From CAZOHN01 sp964579325 (GTDB taxonomy: Bacteria > Pseudomonadota > Alphaproteobacteria > Rhodobacterales > Rhodobacteraceae): a stretch of 54,034 nucleotides of DNA. The DNA is taken from positions 1 to 54,034 of the forward strand of contig CAZOHN010000002.1 in NCBI GenBank assembly GCA_964579325.1. The letters run 5' to 3'. Both the position numbers and the translations under genes were made by a program. Every line of letters starts with the position of its first letter. Within the stretch, counting starts at the first letter, position 1. The notes beneath the pieces were generated by a model, which was not told where the DNA came from, did no database searches, and saw only the letters and a list, made by a program, of their open reading frames with translations. Shown here in pieces: positions 44,332 through 54,034 of the stretch.

Positions 44332-45299
44332 CTGGCCTCCAGTCTTCTTGCAACTTTTTCGCGCGTGGCCGCGTCGCAGAACGCCGCATCCAGCGCCGTG
44401 CGGTTGAGCTTTTCGAACACCCCGTCATCCCAATCGAAGGCCTCGGCCAACCGGTCGAACTCGCGGGTCATGGTGGTGTGGAAGAACGGCGGGTCGTCGG
44501 TCGAGACGGTCACCTTCACGCCGCGGTCGAACAGCCGCCCGATCGGGTGCTGTCGCCAGCCCGGGTAGATGCCGAGCGCGATGTTCGATCCCGGGCACAC
44601 CTCGAGAACCGTGCCGCGCTCGGCCAGATCGTCGACCAACGCGAGGTCCTCGATGGCACGCACACCGTGGCCGATCCGCTCGGCGCCGATGGCAAGCGCA
44701 TCGCGGACCTCCTCGGGGCCGTTCCATTCGCCCGCATGGGCGGTGATCCGCAGCCCCGCTTCGCGCGCGCAGTCGAAGGACCATCTGAAATCCTTCAACT
44801 TTCCGGCGCGCTCGTCGCCAGCGATGCCAAAACCCGTCAGCCAGTCGCCGGCCGTATCCGCGGCGCAGAGCGCCGCAGCCTTCGCCTTCTCCGGGCCGAA
44901 GTGGCGGATGCAGGTGACGATGCCGCGCAGCGTGGGGCCGCCTTCGCGCTCTACCGCTTCGGCCGTCTCGCGGATCGCCGTGAGGTAGTCGCGCCAGGCC
45001 GCCACGTCGCCGCCCCCGCAGAAGTCCGGCGAAAGGAAGGTCTCCGAGTAGACCACGCCCGAAGCGGCGCTTTCCTCGAGCACCGCTCGGGTCAGCCGGG
45101 CGTAGTCGTCGGGTGAGGTCAGAACCGAGGTCGCGGCCTCGTAGACCTCGAGAAAGTGCCAGAAATCGCGGTATGTATAGGCACCTCGAGCATCGAAAAT
45201 GCCGGATATGTCCATGGACTTCTCGCGGGCGAGGCCGCGCACGAAAGCCGGCGGCGCCGCGCCTTCAAGGTGCAGGTGAAGCTCGATCTTCGGGGTCAC
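44328..45299 (-). CDS. add: Adenosine deaminase
   Basis: 323 residues. The zinc-binding ELHLHLEGA at residues 5-13, HAGE (catalytic region), RIGHG and STDDPPFFHTT motifs are those of adenosine/adenine deaminases. Adenosine is hydrolysed to inosine and ammonia. Adenine deaminases of the same superfamily are an alternative, but the operon with deoA, deoB, cdd and upp fits adenosine. It overlaps upp and deoB by 4 bases each. Confidence 0.9.
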   Translation of the reverse strand: MTPKIELHLHLEGAAPPAFVRGLAREKSMDISGIFDARGAYTYRDFWHFLEVYEAATSVLTSPDDYARLTRAVLEESAASGVVYSETFLSPDFCGGGDVAAWRDYLTAIRETAEAVEREGGPTLRGIVTCIRHFGPEKAKAAALCAADTAGDWLTGFGIAGDERAGKLKDFRWSFDCAREAGLRITAHAGEWNGPEEVRDALAIGAERIGHGVRAIEDLALVDDLAERGTVLEVCPGSNIALGIYPGWRQHPIGRLFDRGVKVTVSTDDPPFFHTTMTREFDRLAEAFDWDDGVFEKLNRTALDAAFCDAATREKVARRLEAR

Positions 45300-46501
45300 A
45301 GGAAACTCCTCCCCGGCCCCTGCGAAGCAACGCCGAGATGCCCCGCGATCGAGGCGCCGACATCGGCGAAGCCACGAAGGCCGATACCCCCGGAGCGGCC
45401 CCAGCCCAGCACCGGCACCCGCTCGCGCGTGTGCTCGGTGCCGCTCCAGGTGGGATCGTTGCCATGGTCGGCGGTGAACAGCGCAAGGTCACCCGCGCGC
45501 AGCGTGTCGAGGAAGCGGGGCAAGGCCGCGTCGAACCATTCGAGCGCCCGGGCATAGCCCGAGACATCGCGGCGGTGGCCATAGAGGCTGTCGAACTCGA
45601 CGAAGTTGGCGAAGGTGAGCGACCCGTCCTCCGCCTCGCGCCCAAGGTCCACCAGGTGCTCGAAGAGCTGTGCGTCGGTGCCCGTGCGCACCTCGTCGAT
45701 GCCGCGGCGCGAGAAGATGTCGCCGATCTTGCCGACCGCATGGACCCGGCGCCCGGCGCCCTGAACCCAGTCGCACAACGTCGGCGCCGGCGGGGCGATG
45801 GCATAGTCGTGGCGGTTGACGGTGCGGGTGAAGTTGCCCTGGGACCCGGTGAAGGGCCGGGCGATCACGCGACCGACCCGCATCGCATGAAGCCTTGGCG
45901 CGAGCGCCTCGCAAAGCGCCAGAAGCCGGGAGAGTCCGAATGCCTCCTCGTGCGCGGCGATCTGGAACACGCTGTCGGCAGAGGTGTAGCAGATCGGCCG
46001 GCCGGTGCGGACATGTTCGTCCCCCAGTCGCGCGATGATCTCGGTGCCCGAGGCGTGGCAGTTGCCGAGGATGGCATCGGTCCCCGCCAGCCGACAGACC
46101 TCGGACACGAGATCGGCCGGAAAGGCGGGCACGGTGCGGGGGAAGTAGGTCCACTCCCAGGGCACGGGAACCCCGGCAAGCTCCCAATGCCCCGACGGCG
46201 TGTCCTTGCCCTTCGAGACCTCCTCCGCCGCCCCCCAAAGCCCTTCGGGCGTTGCGCCGAGGCCAGGCATCTCCGCGCCGCTCGCCAGCCGCACTGCCGC
46301 CGAAAGGCCCAGCCGGTCGAGGGTGGGAAGCCTCATCGGGCCGGACCGGCCCTCTTCGGCACGCCCCGCCGCACAGGCCTCGGCGATATGGCCCAGCGTG
46401 TTCGCGCCGGTATCGGGACGACCGTCATTGAAGAACGCGTGTGCATCGGGCGCGCCCCCCGCACCCGCCGAGTCGAGCACGACAAGGAAGGCCCGCGGCA
46501 T
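45296..46501 (-). CDS. deoB: Phosphopentomutase
   Basis: 401 residues of the alkaline-phosphatase fold. DSAGAGGAPDA and GANTLGHIAEA hold the metal and phosphate residues, VEFDSLYGHRRD and FTADHGNDPTW the second metal site. DeoB converts (deoxy)ribose-1-phosphate to the 5-phosphate after phosphorolysis. It overlaps deoA by one base and add by four, so translation is coupled. Confidence 0.93.
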   Translation of the reverse strand: MPRAFLVVLDSAGAGGAPDAHAFFNDGRPDTGANTLGHIAEACAAGRAEEGRSGPMRLPTLDRLGLSAAVRLASGAEMPGLGATPEGLWGAAEEVSKGKDTPSGHWELAGVPVPWEWTYFPRTVPAFPADLVSEVCRLAGTDAILGNCHASGTEIIARLGDEHVRTGRPICYTSADSVFQIAAHEEAFGLSRLLALCEALAPRLHAMRVGRVIARPFTGSQGNFTRTVNRHDYAIAPPAPTLCDWVQGAGRRVHAVGKIGDIFSRRGIDEVRTGTDAQLFEHLVDLGREAEDGSLTFANFVEFDSLYGHRRDVSGYARALEWFDAALPRFLDTLRAGDLALFTADHGNDPTWSGTEHTRERVPVLGWGRSGGIGLRGFADVGASIAGHLGVASQGPGRSFL

Positions 46502-47808
46502 CAGCCGATCCGCCCGAGGATCAGGTCGCGCTCGGGCGGGGCCTCAGGTCCGATACGGAAGGCTGCCCGCAAGGCCTGCGCCGCCGCCTCGGCAGCCTCG
46601 GCCGTGCCGGCATGGATGCGGGCGAAGGGCATATCGGGGCCCACGTCCTCGCCCACCGCCGCGATCTCGGAGAGACCGACCGAGGGGTTCACCTTGTCGC
46701 CCTCGCGCCGCCGCCCGCCGCCAAGACCGACGACAACCTCTCCGATGGCCCGGGTATCGATCGCGGTCACGACGCCCTCCTCCAGCGGCGCGACCTCAAG
46801 CACCACGGGCGCCGAGGGCAGCCGATCAGGCCAGCGCTCCACGAAATCCATCGGCCCGCCCAGCGCCGCCACCATCTCGGCGAAGGTCTCGGCCGCCTGC
46901 CCGCTTTCGAGCGCCCGCGCGATCCGCCCCTCGCCGTCGGCCGCATCCGCCGCGAGCCCACCGAGCGCCAGCGCCTCACCCCCCAGTGCCACGGTCAGGT
47001 CCCAGAGCTTCGTCGTGACCGCGGTGCCGGTCAGCGTCTCCATCACCTCGATCACCTCCAGCGCATTCCCGGCGGCGGCGATCAGCGGCTCGTCCATGTC
47101 GGTGATCAGCGCCCGCGTCATGCAGCCCGCGCCCTGCGCCGTCGACACCAGCGCCTCCGCCAGCGCTTGCGCCTCCTCCATCCCGGCCAGGAATGCCCCG
47201 GAGCCAACCTTGACGTCGAGCACCAGCGCTTCCAGCCCCGCCGCCAGCTTCTTCGACAGGATCGACGCCGTGATCAGGTCGATCGACTCCACCGTGCCCG
47301 TCACGTCGCGGATGGCATAGAGCCGCCGGTCCGCCGGCGCGATCTCGGCCGAGGCCCCGACGATGGCACATCCGATGTCCTCCACCAGCGACCGCAACCG
47401 TTCGACCGAGACCTGCGTCGTGTAGCCCGGGATCGCCTCGAGCTTGTCGAGCGTCCCCCCGGTATGCCCCAGCCCCCGGCCCGAGATCATCGGGACGAAG
47501 GCCCCGCAGGCCGCCAGCGCGGGCGCGAGCAGGAGCGAGGTCGCATCGCCGATCCCGCCCGTCGAATGCTTGTCGATCACCGGGCCGGAGAGGTCCCAAT
47601 CCAGGGTGATCCCGCTCTCCTTCATGCCCCGCGTCAGCGCCACGCGCCCCTCGGGCCCCAGCCCCTTGAGAAGCACCGCCATCGCGAAGGCGCCCGCCTG
47701 CGCGTCGGTCACCTCGCCCGAGGCAAGCCCCGCCGCGAACCAGCGCAACTCCTCCGCCGACGGCTTTTCCCCGTCGCGGATGCGGGCAATGATCGAGCGC
47801 GCGTTCAT
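46501..47808 (-). CDS. deoA: Thymidine phosphorylase
   Basis: 435 residues from ATG 47808 behind GGGAGA. Substrate and phosphate motifs KHSTGGIGDATSL and SGRGLGHTGGTLDKLEAIPG match the family signature. Thymidine (or uridine) is phosphorolysed to the base and deoxyribose-1-phosphate. Fits with cdd upstream (11 bases away) and deoB downstream. Confidence 0.93.
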   Translation of the reverse strand: MNARSIIARIRDGEKPSAEELRWFAAGLASGEVTDAQAGAFAMAVLLKGLGPEGRVALTRGMKESGITLDWDLSGPVIDKHSTGGIGDATSLLLAPALAACGAFVPMISGRGLGHTGGTLDKLEAIPGYTTQVSVERLRSLVEDIGCAIVGASAEIAPADRRLYAIRDVTGTVESIDLITASILSKKLAAGLEALVLDVKVGSGAFLAGMEEAQALAEALVSTAQGAGCMTRALITDMDEPLIAAAGNALEVIEVMETLTGTAVTTKLWDLTVALGGEALALGGLAADAADGEGRIARALESGQAAETFAEMVAALGGPMDFVERWPDRLPSAPVVLEVAPLEEGVVTAIDTRAIGEVVVGLGGGRRREGDKVNPSVGLSEIAAVGEDVGPDMPFARIHAGTAEAAEAAAQALRAAFRIGPEAPPERDLILGRIG

Positions 47809-47819
47809 CCGGTCTCCCA

Positions 47820-48209
47820 TCAGCCCGGCATGTGCGACGAGACGAACGCCCCGGGCAGCAGTTCGTCGAGCCGACGGGTAACCGCCACGCCAGCAAGCGT
47901 GGCCATCGTCACCGGGCAGTCGCCTCCCGCGAACTCCGAGAGCTTCTGGCGGCATCCGCCACAGGGCGGCACCGGCTCGGCGCAATCGGCGATGACCGCC
48001 ACCTCCGCGATCCGCGTATCGCCCCCCGCGATCATCGCCGCGATCGCTCCGGCCTCCGCGCAGGTGCCCTCCGGATAGGCCGCGTTTTCGACGTTCACAC
48101 CCACGTAGACCCGCCCCGAAGCCGCGCGGATCGCGGCACCGACCTTGAAGTTGGAGTACGGCGCATAGGCACGCGGATGGATCGCGCGGGCCTCGTCAAG
48201 CAGGGTCAT
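47820..48209 (-). CDS. cdd: Cytidine deaminase
   Basis: 129 residues from ATG 48209 behind GGAGG. Zinc motif: C-A-E-A in PEGTCAEAGAI supplies the catalytic glutamate and one cysteine, and PPCGGCRQ two more. Cytidine and deoxycytidine become uridine and deoxyuridine. It leads the five-gene cdd-deoA-deoB-add-upp operon, which likely starts in the 200 bases upstream. Confidence 0.93.
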   Translation of the reverse strand: MTLLDEARAIHPRAYAPYSNFKVGAAIRAASGRVYVGVNVENAAYPEGTCAEAGAIAAMIAGGDTRIAEVAVIADCAEPVPPCGGCRQKLSEFAGGDCPVTMATLAGVAVTRRLDELLPGAFVSSHMPG

Positions 48210-48340
48210 CACGTGCCTCCCCTCGTTGCCCGCGACTCTCGCCCGCCGCTGCGCGGGTTGCAAGGGCATGCGGCGGGTTCGCCCAGCCCCTCCCCGCTTC
48301 GCCCAGCCCCGGCCGACCGAGCCCCTTTGGCTTCTTCCGA

Positions 48341-48385
48341 CCCCAAATATCCTCGGGGGAGCGCGAGGGGGTGGAAAACCCCCTC
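48341..48385. repeat. Intergenic element: CCCCAAATATCCTCGGGGG plus a GC-rich hairpin
   Basis: CCCCAAATATCCTCGGGGG (48341-48359) is followed by a perfect 9-bp stem GCGAGGGGG (48361-48369) and CCCCCTCGC (48377-48385) around TGGAAAA. From memory, AAATATCCTCGGGGG-like sequence is a frequent intergenic element in Rhodobacteraceae. Here it lies downstream of the cupin gene and upstream of cdd, where it could act as a terminator. Confidence 0.65.
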
Positions 48386-48410
48386 GCTTCTTCGGCGCGG
48401 CGGCCGTCCG

Positions 48411-49526
48411 CTAGGCCGGCGTCGTCGCAAAGGACCCCGGCAGTGCGACCTCCAGAAGCTCGAAGTCCGGCGTCGCGTCGGCAAAACGCGTCGCCATCCC
48501 CGGCGGGATCACGAAGGCGTCACCGGCCGACAGGCGGAACGGCGCCTTGCCCTCGCCCTCCAGCATCATTTCCCCCGCCATCACGAAGCCGAACAGGATG
48601 TCGGCGTCATGCCGCACGGGCACCGTCTCGCCCATCCCCGGCCGCAACACCCAGACGCCCGCAACCCCCTTCGTGCTCGCGGAAATCGTGGTGTCGCGTG
48701 CAACGTAACCCTTCAACCGCGACCGCCCCCAGACCCCGCTCGCTCCGACATTGTGGACGAACTTCTGGCCCTGCCACTCGCGGTCCGGGCGGATCTGCGG
48801 CGTCGGCAGGGTCATCTCGTGGTCGATCTCGGTGATGTGCTCGGCCGGAACGCCGATCTCGATCACCTCGATGCCATCGCTCGCTTCCAGCACCCGGTGC
48901 CGGATCTCGGGGGGCTGGATGAAGCAATCCCCGGCGTGCAGCCGGATCGGCCCGCCCTGGTCCTCGTAGACCACGTCCACCCAGCCCGCGATGCAGAAGA
49001 TCAACTGGAACCCGACCTTGTGGAAATGCACCATGTCGGGCACCGGCCCGCCATCGGGGATGCGGATGTGGCTCGCGATCACCGCGCCGCCCAGCCGCGA
49101 GGGCACGAGGTCGCGGTACTGCATCCCCGCCCGCCCGATGATCCACGGCGCCTGGTCGGCAAGCCGCCGCACAACGAAGGCGTGCTCGGTCGGCGGTAAA
49201 ACGAGCGGCGGGTTCAGCGCGTCGATCTCGATCCGCGTCCCGTTCGGCGCCGTCAGCACCCGCACCCCGCCCGCGATGGCGTCGGGCGCCTCGGCCAGCA
49301 GCCGGATCGTTCCGGGCGGCTCGGTCGCGTCCCGGTCGATCCGGATCCGCAGCCCGTGGCCGGACAGCACCGCCACCCGCGGATCGTCGGCCGGATAGAT
49401 CATGTCGAGCCGCATCCCAAGCGTCTGCGTGAAGAACGGCAGATCCGCGCGCAGGTCCGTCGTGGGCAGCCGCACCTCGGCCCTGATTTCCGGCACGCGG
49501 CTCTCGGGCGCACGGCTCTCGCTCAT
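48411..49526 (-). CDS. VOC - cupin - cupin three-domain protein
   Basis: 371 residues from ATG 49526 behind GGGAGAAAA. Residues 15-115 have glyoxalase/VOC-like features (VRLPTTDLRADLPFF, TQTLGMRLDMIY, VAVLSGHGLRI). A first cupin (about 190-250) holds H-x-H in VHFHKVGFQ and a distal histidine in PPEIRHRV, so it may bind a metal. A second cupin (about 300-365) keeps the barrel motifs (SAGDAFVIPPGM) but lacks the H-x-H. The function is unknown; dioxygenase-type or sugar-modifying activity is possible. It is divergent from maeB. Confidence 0.8.
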   Translation of the reverse strand: MSESRAPESRVPEIRAEVRLPTTDLRADLPFFTQTLGMRLDMIYPADDPRVAVLSGHGLRIRIDRDATEPPGTIRLLAEAPDAIAGGVRVLTAPNGTRIEIDALNPPLVLPPTEHAFVVRRLADQAPWIIGRAGMQYRDLVPSRLGGAVIASHIRIPDGGPVPDMVHFHKVGFQLIFCIAGWVDVVYEDQGGPIRLHAGDCFIQPPEIRHRVLEASDGIEVIEIGVPAEHITEIDHEMTLPTPQIRPDREWQGQKFVHNVGASGVWGRSRLKGYVARDTTISASTKGVAGVWVLRPGMGETVPVRHDADILFGFVMAGEMMLEGEGKAPFRLSAGDAFVIPPGMATRFADATPDFELLEVALPGSFATTPA

Positions 49527-49630
49527 CTGGCTTTTCTCCCCCATCGGCGGCAAGGTGCGCGGGCGCCGCCCGATTTGCAAGTTCCGCTTGAAGGACCTTT
49601 CGGGAAGGTGTTGAAGGCGTGCGACAGAAA

Positions 49631-49650
49631 ATGGTTTAACGTTGAACCAT
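49631..49650. promoter_or_regulatory. Near-perfect palindrome just upstream of maeB
   Basis: ATGGTTTAAC-GTTGAACCAT (49631-49650) is a 20-bp palindrome with one mismatched pair (18 of 20 bases match), AT-rich within GC-rich DNA. It ends 16 bases before the maeB start and lies between maeB and the divergent cupin gene. The TGGT...ACCA form recalls GntR/FadR-type operators. Confidence 0.6.
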
Positions 49651-49666
49651 TCCCGGGGAGGGCGAC

Positions 49667-51878
<2,212 letters not shown>

Positions 51879-51886
<8 letters not shown>

Positions 51887-52631
51887 GACGCTGGCCGAGG
51901 CGCTGCTGGTCGCGGCGCTGTCGGTCCTGTCGCTGATCGCCGCGCTGGCCTGGGTGCTGGCGCGGCTGGCCCGGCGCGGACCCTTCGCGCTGCGGCTCGG
52001 GCTGATCCATGCCGTGCTTCTGGCGGCAGTGTGGGGCGGCGGCGCCAGTGGCGCCCTGCCGCGCGTGGCGCTTGGCCTTTCCGTGCACGAGGCACTTCAT
52101 GTCCCGCGCCTCTACCGCTGGACCGGGCGCGATTTCGTCACCCCCGGGATGCAGGCCTTGGTGCATGACCTCGCCGCGCATATGGCAACGCAGTTCCCCG
52201 GCACGATCACGGTCGCACTCGACGGCGGGCACCCGCTCGGACCGCTACCCCTTGCTCCCCACCTCAGCCACGACGATGGCGAGAAGCTGGACCTCGGGCT
52301 CTACTGGAAGGACGCTGCGGGCACGTATCGCCCCGGCGCGCAGAAGTCGCCCCTCGGCTACTGGGGCTATGCCGAAGGTCCGACGGACTGCCCCCGAAGA
52401 TGGACCGACCTGCGTTGGGATTTCAGATGGGCGCAACCGATGCTGCCCGATCTGCAGCTGGACGCCGAGCGCACACGCGCCGCCCTCCTGTGGCTGGCCA
52501 ACGATCCGCGCGTGACCAGGATCCTGATCGAGCCGCACATCTCCGCAGCGCTCGGCATCAGCCACCCCAAGATCCGCTTTCAAGGCTGCCGCGCCGCGCG
52601 GCATGACGACCACATCCACATTCAGCTCTGA
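51879..52631 (+). CDS. Putative LAS-type metallopeptidase, membrane-anchored
   Basis: 250 residues from ATG 51879, overlapping maeB by 8 bases. Two hydrophobic segments at about 6-30 and 38-60 anchor it. The C-terminal half has H131-x6-D138 in SHDDGEKLDL and H245-x-H247 in HDDHIHIQL, the zinc pattern of LAS peptidases such as MepA and D-Ala-D-Ala carboxypeptidases that cut peptidoglycan peptides. No closer family was recognised. The overlap suggests shared expression with maeB, without evident functional link. Confidence 0.65.
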
Positions 52632-52649
52632 CCTGCCCCCCTCGGAGAC

Positions 52650-52740
52650 TTTGCAGAATGGCGGCAAGTTCGCAGGGCGATGAAAACCTTCGAGGTGTTT
52701 GCAAAAACACGCACAGGCGCTGCGCCGGAATCTGCAAATC
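52650..52740. promoter_or_regulatory. TTTGCAAA-like sites upstream of prpE
   Basis: TTTGCAG at 52650, an exact TTTGCAAA at 52698-52705 and TCTGCAAA at 52731-52738. The central one is inside a GTGTTT-GCAA-AAACAC inverted repeat (52695-52710). In Rhodobacter sphaeroides, PccR binds TTTGCAAA pairs upstream of propionyl-CoA carboxylase genes. A PccR/RamB-type regulator for prpE is an inference. Confidence 0.5.
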
Positions 52741-52831
52741 TTCCGCGGCGATCTGTCCTGTCATTCGGTAACAGACTTGCCGCTGCGGCATCGGAAGGCG
52801 TAACAGCGCGGGAACGAGGGAGGGGCATGCC

Positions 52832-54034
52832 ATGGCATACAGGGATATCCACGCACGGTCGCTTGCCGACCCCGACGGCTTCTGGATGGAGGCCGCACAG
52901 GCGATCGACTGGGTGACACCGCCCACCAAGGCCCTCTTCGCCGACCGCGCCCCCTTCTACGAATGGTTCGCCGATGGCACGCTCAACGGCTGCTGGAACG
53001 CCGTCGACCGCCACGTCGAGGCCGGCCACGGCGACCGCACCGCGATCATCTACGACAGCCCGCTGACCCACACCAAGCGCGAGATCACCTACGCCGAACT
53101 GCGCGACCGCGTGGCCTCGCTCGCCGGGGCGCTCAAGGCCAGGGGCGTGGCCAAGGGCGACCGCGTCATCATCTACATGCCGATGGTGCCCGAGGCACTG
53201 GAAGCCATGCTCGCCTGCGCCCGCCTCGGCGCGATCCACTCGGTCGTGTTCGGCGGCTTCGCCGCGCATGAACTCGCCGTCCGCATCGACGACGCCCGGC
53301 CCAAGGCGATCCTCGCCGCCTCCTGCGGGATCGAGCCGGGCCGCGTCGTGCACTACAAGCCGCTCCTCGACGCCGCCATCGACCAGGCCGCGCACAAGCC
53401 CGCGTTCTGCCTGATCCTCCAGCGCGAGCAGGAAGTCGCAAAGCTCATCCCCGGTCGCGACTTCGACTGGCACGAGGCGCAGTATGGCGTCGAACCCGCC
53501 GACTGCGTGCCCGTCGAGGGCAACCACCCCGCCTACATCCTCTACACCTCCGGCACGACCGGCCAGCCCAAGGGCGTCGTCCGTCACACCGCCGGCCACC
53601 TCGTCGCGCTGCACTGGTCGATGGGCAACATCTACGGCGTCGGCCCCGGCGACGTGTTCTGGGCCGCCTCCGACGTGGGCTGGGTCGTGGGGCACAGCTA
53701 CATCTGCTATGGCCCGCTCGTGGCGGGCTGCACCACCATCGTGTTCGAGGGCAAGCCCGTGGGCACCCCCGACGCCGGCACCTTCTGGCGCGTGATCTCC
53801 GAGCACAAGGTGCGGTCGTTCTTCACCGCCCCCACTGCCTTCCGCGCGATCAAGCGCGACGATCCCAAGGGCGAACTGGTCGGCGACTACGACCTGACCT
53901 GCCTCAGCGCCCTCTACCTCGCCGGCGAACGCGCCGACCCCGACACGATCCGCTGGGCCGAGGACAAGCTCAAGGTCCCCGTCATCGACCACTGGTGGCA
54001 GACCGAAACCGGCTGGCCCATCGCCGCGAACCCG
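52832..54034 (+). CDS. prpE: Propionyl-CoA synthetase PrpE, 5' part
   Basis: The first 401 codons are in the window; about 230 more are expected beyond the edge. Start ATG 52832 follows GAGGGAGGGG. YDSPLTHTKREITYAEL is typical of PrpE, and the adenylation P-loop is YILYTSGTTGQPKGVVR, followed by ASDVGWVVGHSYI. The enzyme activates propionate to propionyl-CoA; acetyl-CoA synthetase (Acs) is a close alternative, but the N-terminus and length of the first section favour PrpE. Upstream TTTGCAAA-like sites fit control by short-chain acyl-CoA. Confidence 0.88.
   Translation, partial: MAYRDIHARSLADPDGFWMEAAQAIDWVTPPTKALFADRAPFYEWFADGTLNGCWNAVDRHVEAGHGDRTAIIYDSPLTHTKREITYAELRDRVASLAGALKARGVAKGDRVIIYMPMVPEALEAMLACARLGAIHSVVFGGFAAHELAVRIDDARPKAILAASCGIEPGRVVHYKPLLDAAIDQAAHKPAFCLILQREQEVAKLIPGRDFDWHEAQYGVEPADCVPVEGNHPAYILYTSGTTGQPKGVVRHTAGHLVALHWSMGNIYGVGPGDVFWAASDVGWVVGHSYICYGPLVAGCTTIVFEGKPVGTPDAGTFWRVISEHKVRSFFTAPTAFRAIKRDDPKGELVGDYDLTCLSALYLAGERADPDTIRWAEDKLKVPVIDHWWQTETGWPIAANP

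Noticed and set aside
45113..47320. A 735-codon plus-strand frame over the deo operon
   Set aside because: Antisense to deoB and deoA, with no domain of its own.

Overview
The window is 54 kb of GC-rich, gene-dense alphaproteobacterial DNA. It reads as two segments that meet between fabA and fabB, at about position 23,600-23,690. Positions 1-23,606 have the gene content and order expected of a Hyphomonadaceae-like dimorphic alphaproteobacterium: ftsEX; plsC with a DNA glycosylase; an SUV3-like helicase, S4 protein, TerB-like protein, fdxA and carD in order; then proA-nadD. From about 23,688 to the end the content is Rhodobacteraceae-like: fabB-fabI, a deo/cdd/upp nucleoside-salvage operon, DUF1194, maeB, prpE, and an intergenic element built around CCCCGAGGATATTTGGGG-like sequence. 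Codon choice also shifts towards C-ending codons. These taxon calls are inference from gene content; no search was run. Because fabA-fabB-fabI is a conserved order, the junction could be an assembly chimera or real recombination at a shared operon.

Layout of the left part. FtsEX cell-division genes (ftsE cut by the window edge) are followed by a lipid acyltransferase, a 3-methyladenine glycosylase and an HNH nuclease. A secreted trypsin-like protease with Hcp/Sel1-type repeats (minus strand) is broken by one in-frame TAA. A pentapeptide-repeat protein precedes the helicase-S4-TerB-fdxA-carD run, which ends at a clear terminator. Next come a Gfa-family protein, a small Sel1 protein, an exported DUF2141 protein paired with a carotenoid-oxygenase-like protein that carries an export signal, an acyl-CoA synthetase, a TIR-transmembrane-SUMF1 fusion, proA-nadD-ThiF-like, a hydrolase, a 2-hydroxyacid dehydrogenase, an SH3 protein and fabA.

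Layout of the right part. fabB-fabI lead into a co-directional catabolic-looking run (26.8-34.5 kb): HAD dehalogenase-like, two alpha/beta hydrolases, a PLP dehydratase, an MFS exporter, a zinc alcohol dehydrogenase and an enolase-superfamily dehydratase lacking one canonical metal ligand. Two more acyl-CoA synthetases, a hydrolase, an MsbA-like ABC exporter, a VWA protein and a degenerate M48-like protein follow. A compact minus-strand operon cdd-deoA-deoB-add-upp salvages nucleosides. The end holds a VOC-cupin-cupin protein, a malic enzyme MaeB with a 20-residue internal deletion, a LAS-type peptidase and the start of prpE, preceded by TTTGCAAA-like sites.

No CRISPR array, transposase, phage gene, tRNA or rRNA was recognised. 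The best candidates for something new are the TIR-SUMF1 fusion protein, the metal-ligand-deficient enolase homologue with its neighbours, and the exported carotenoid-oxygenase/DUF2141 pair. The MaeB deletion and the protease nonsense codon are the clearest lesions.
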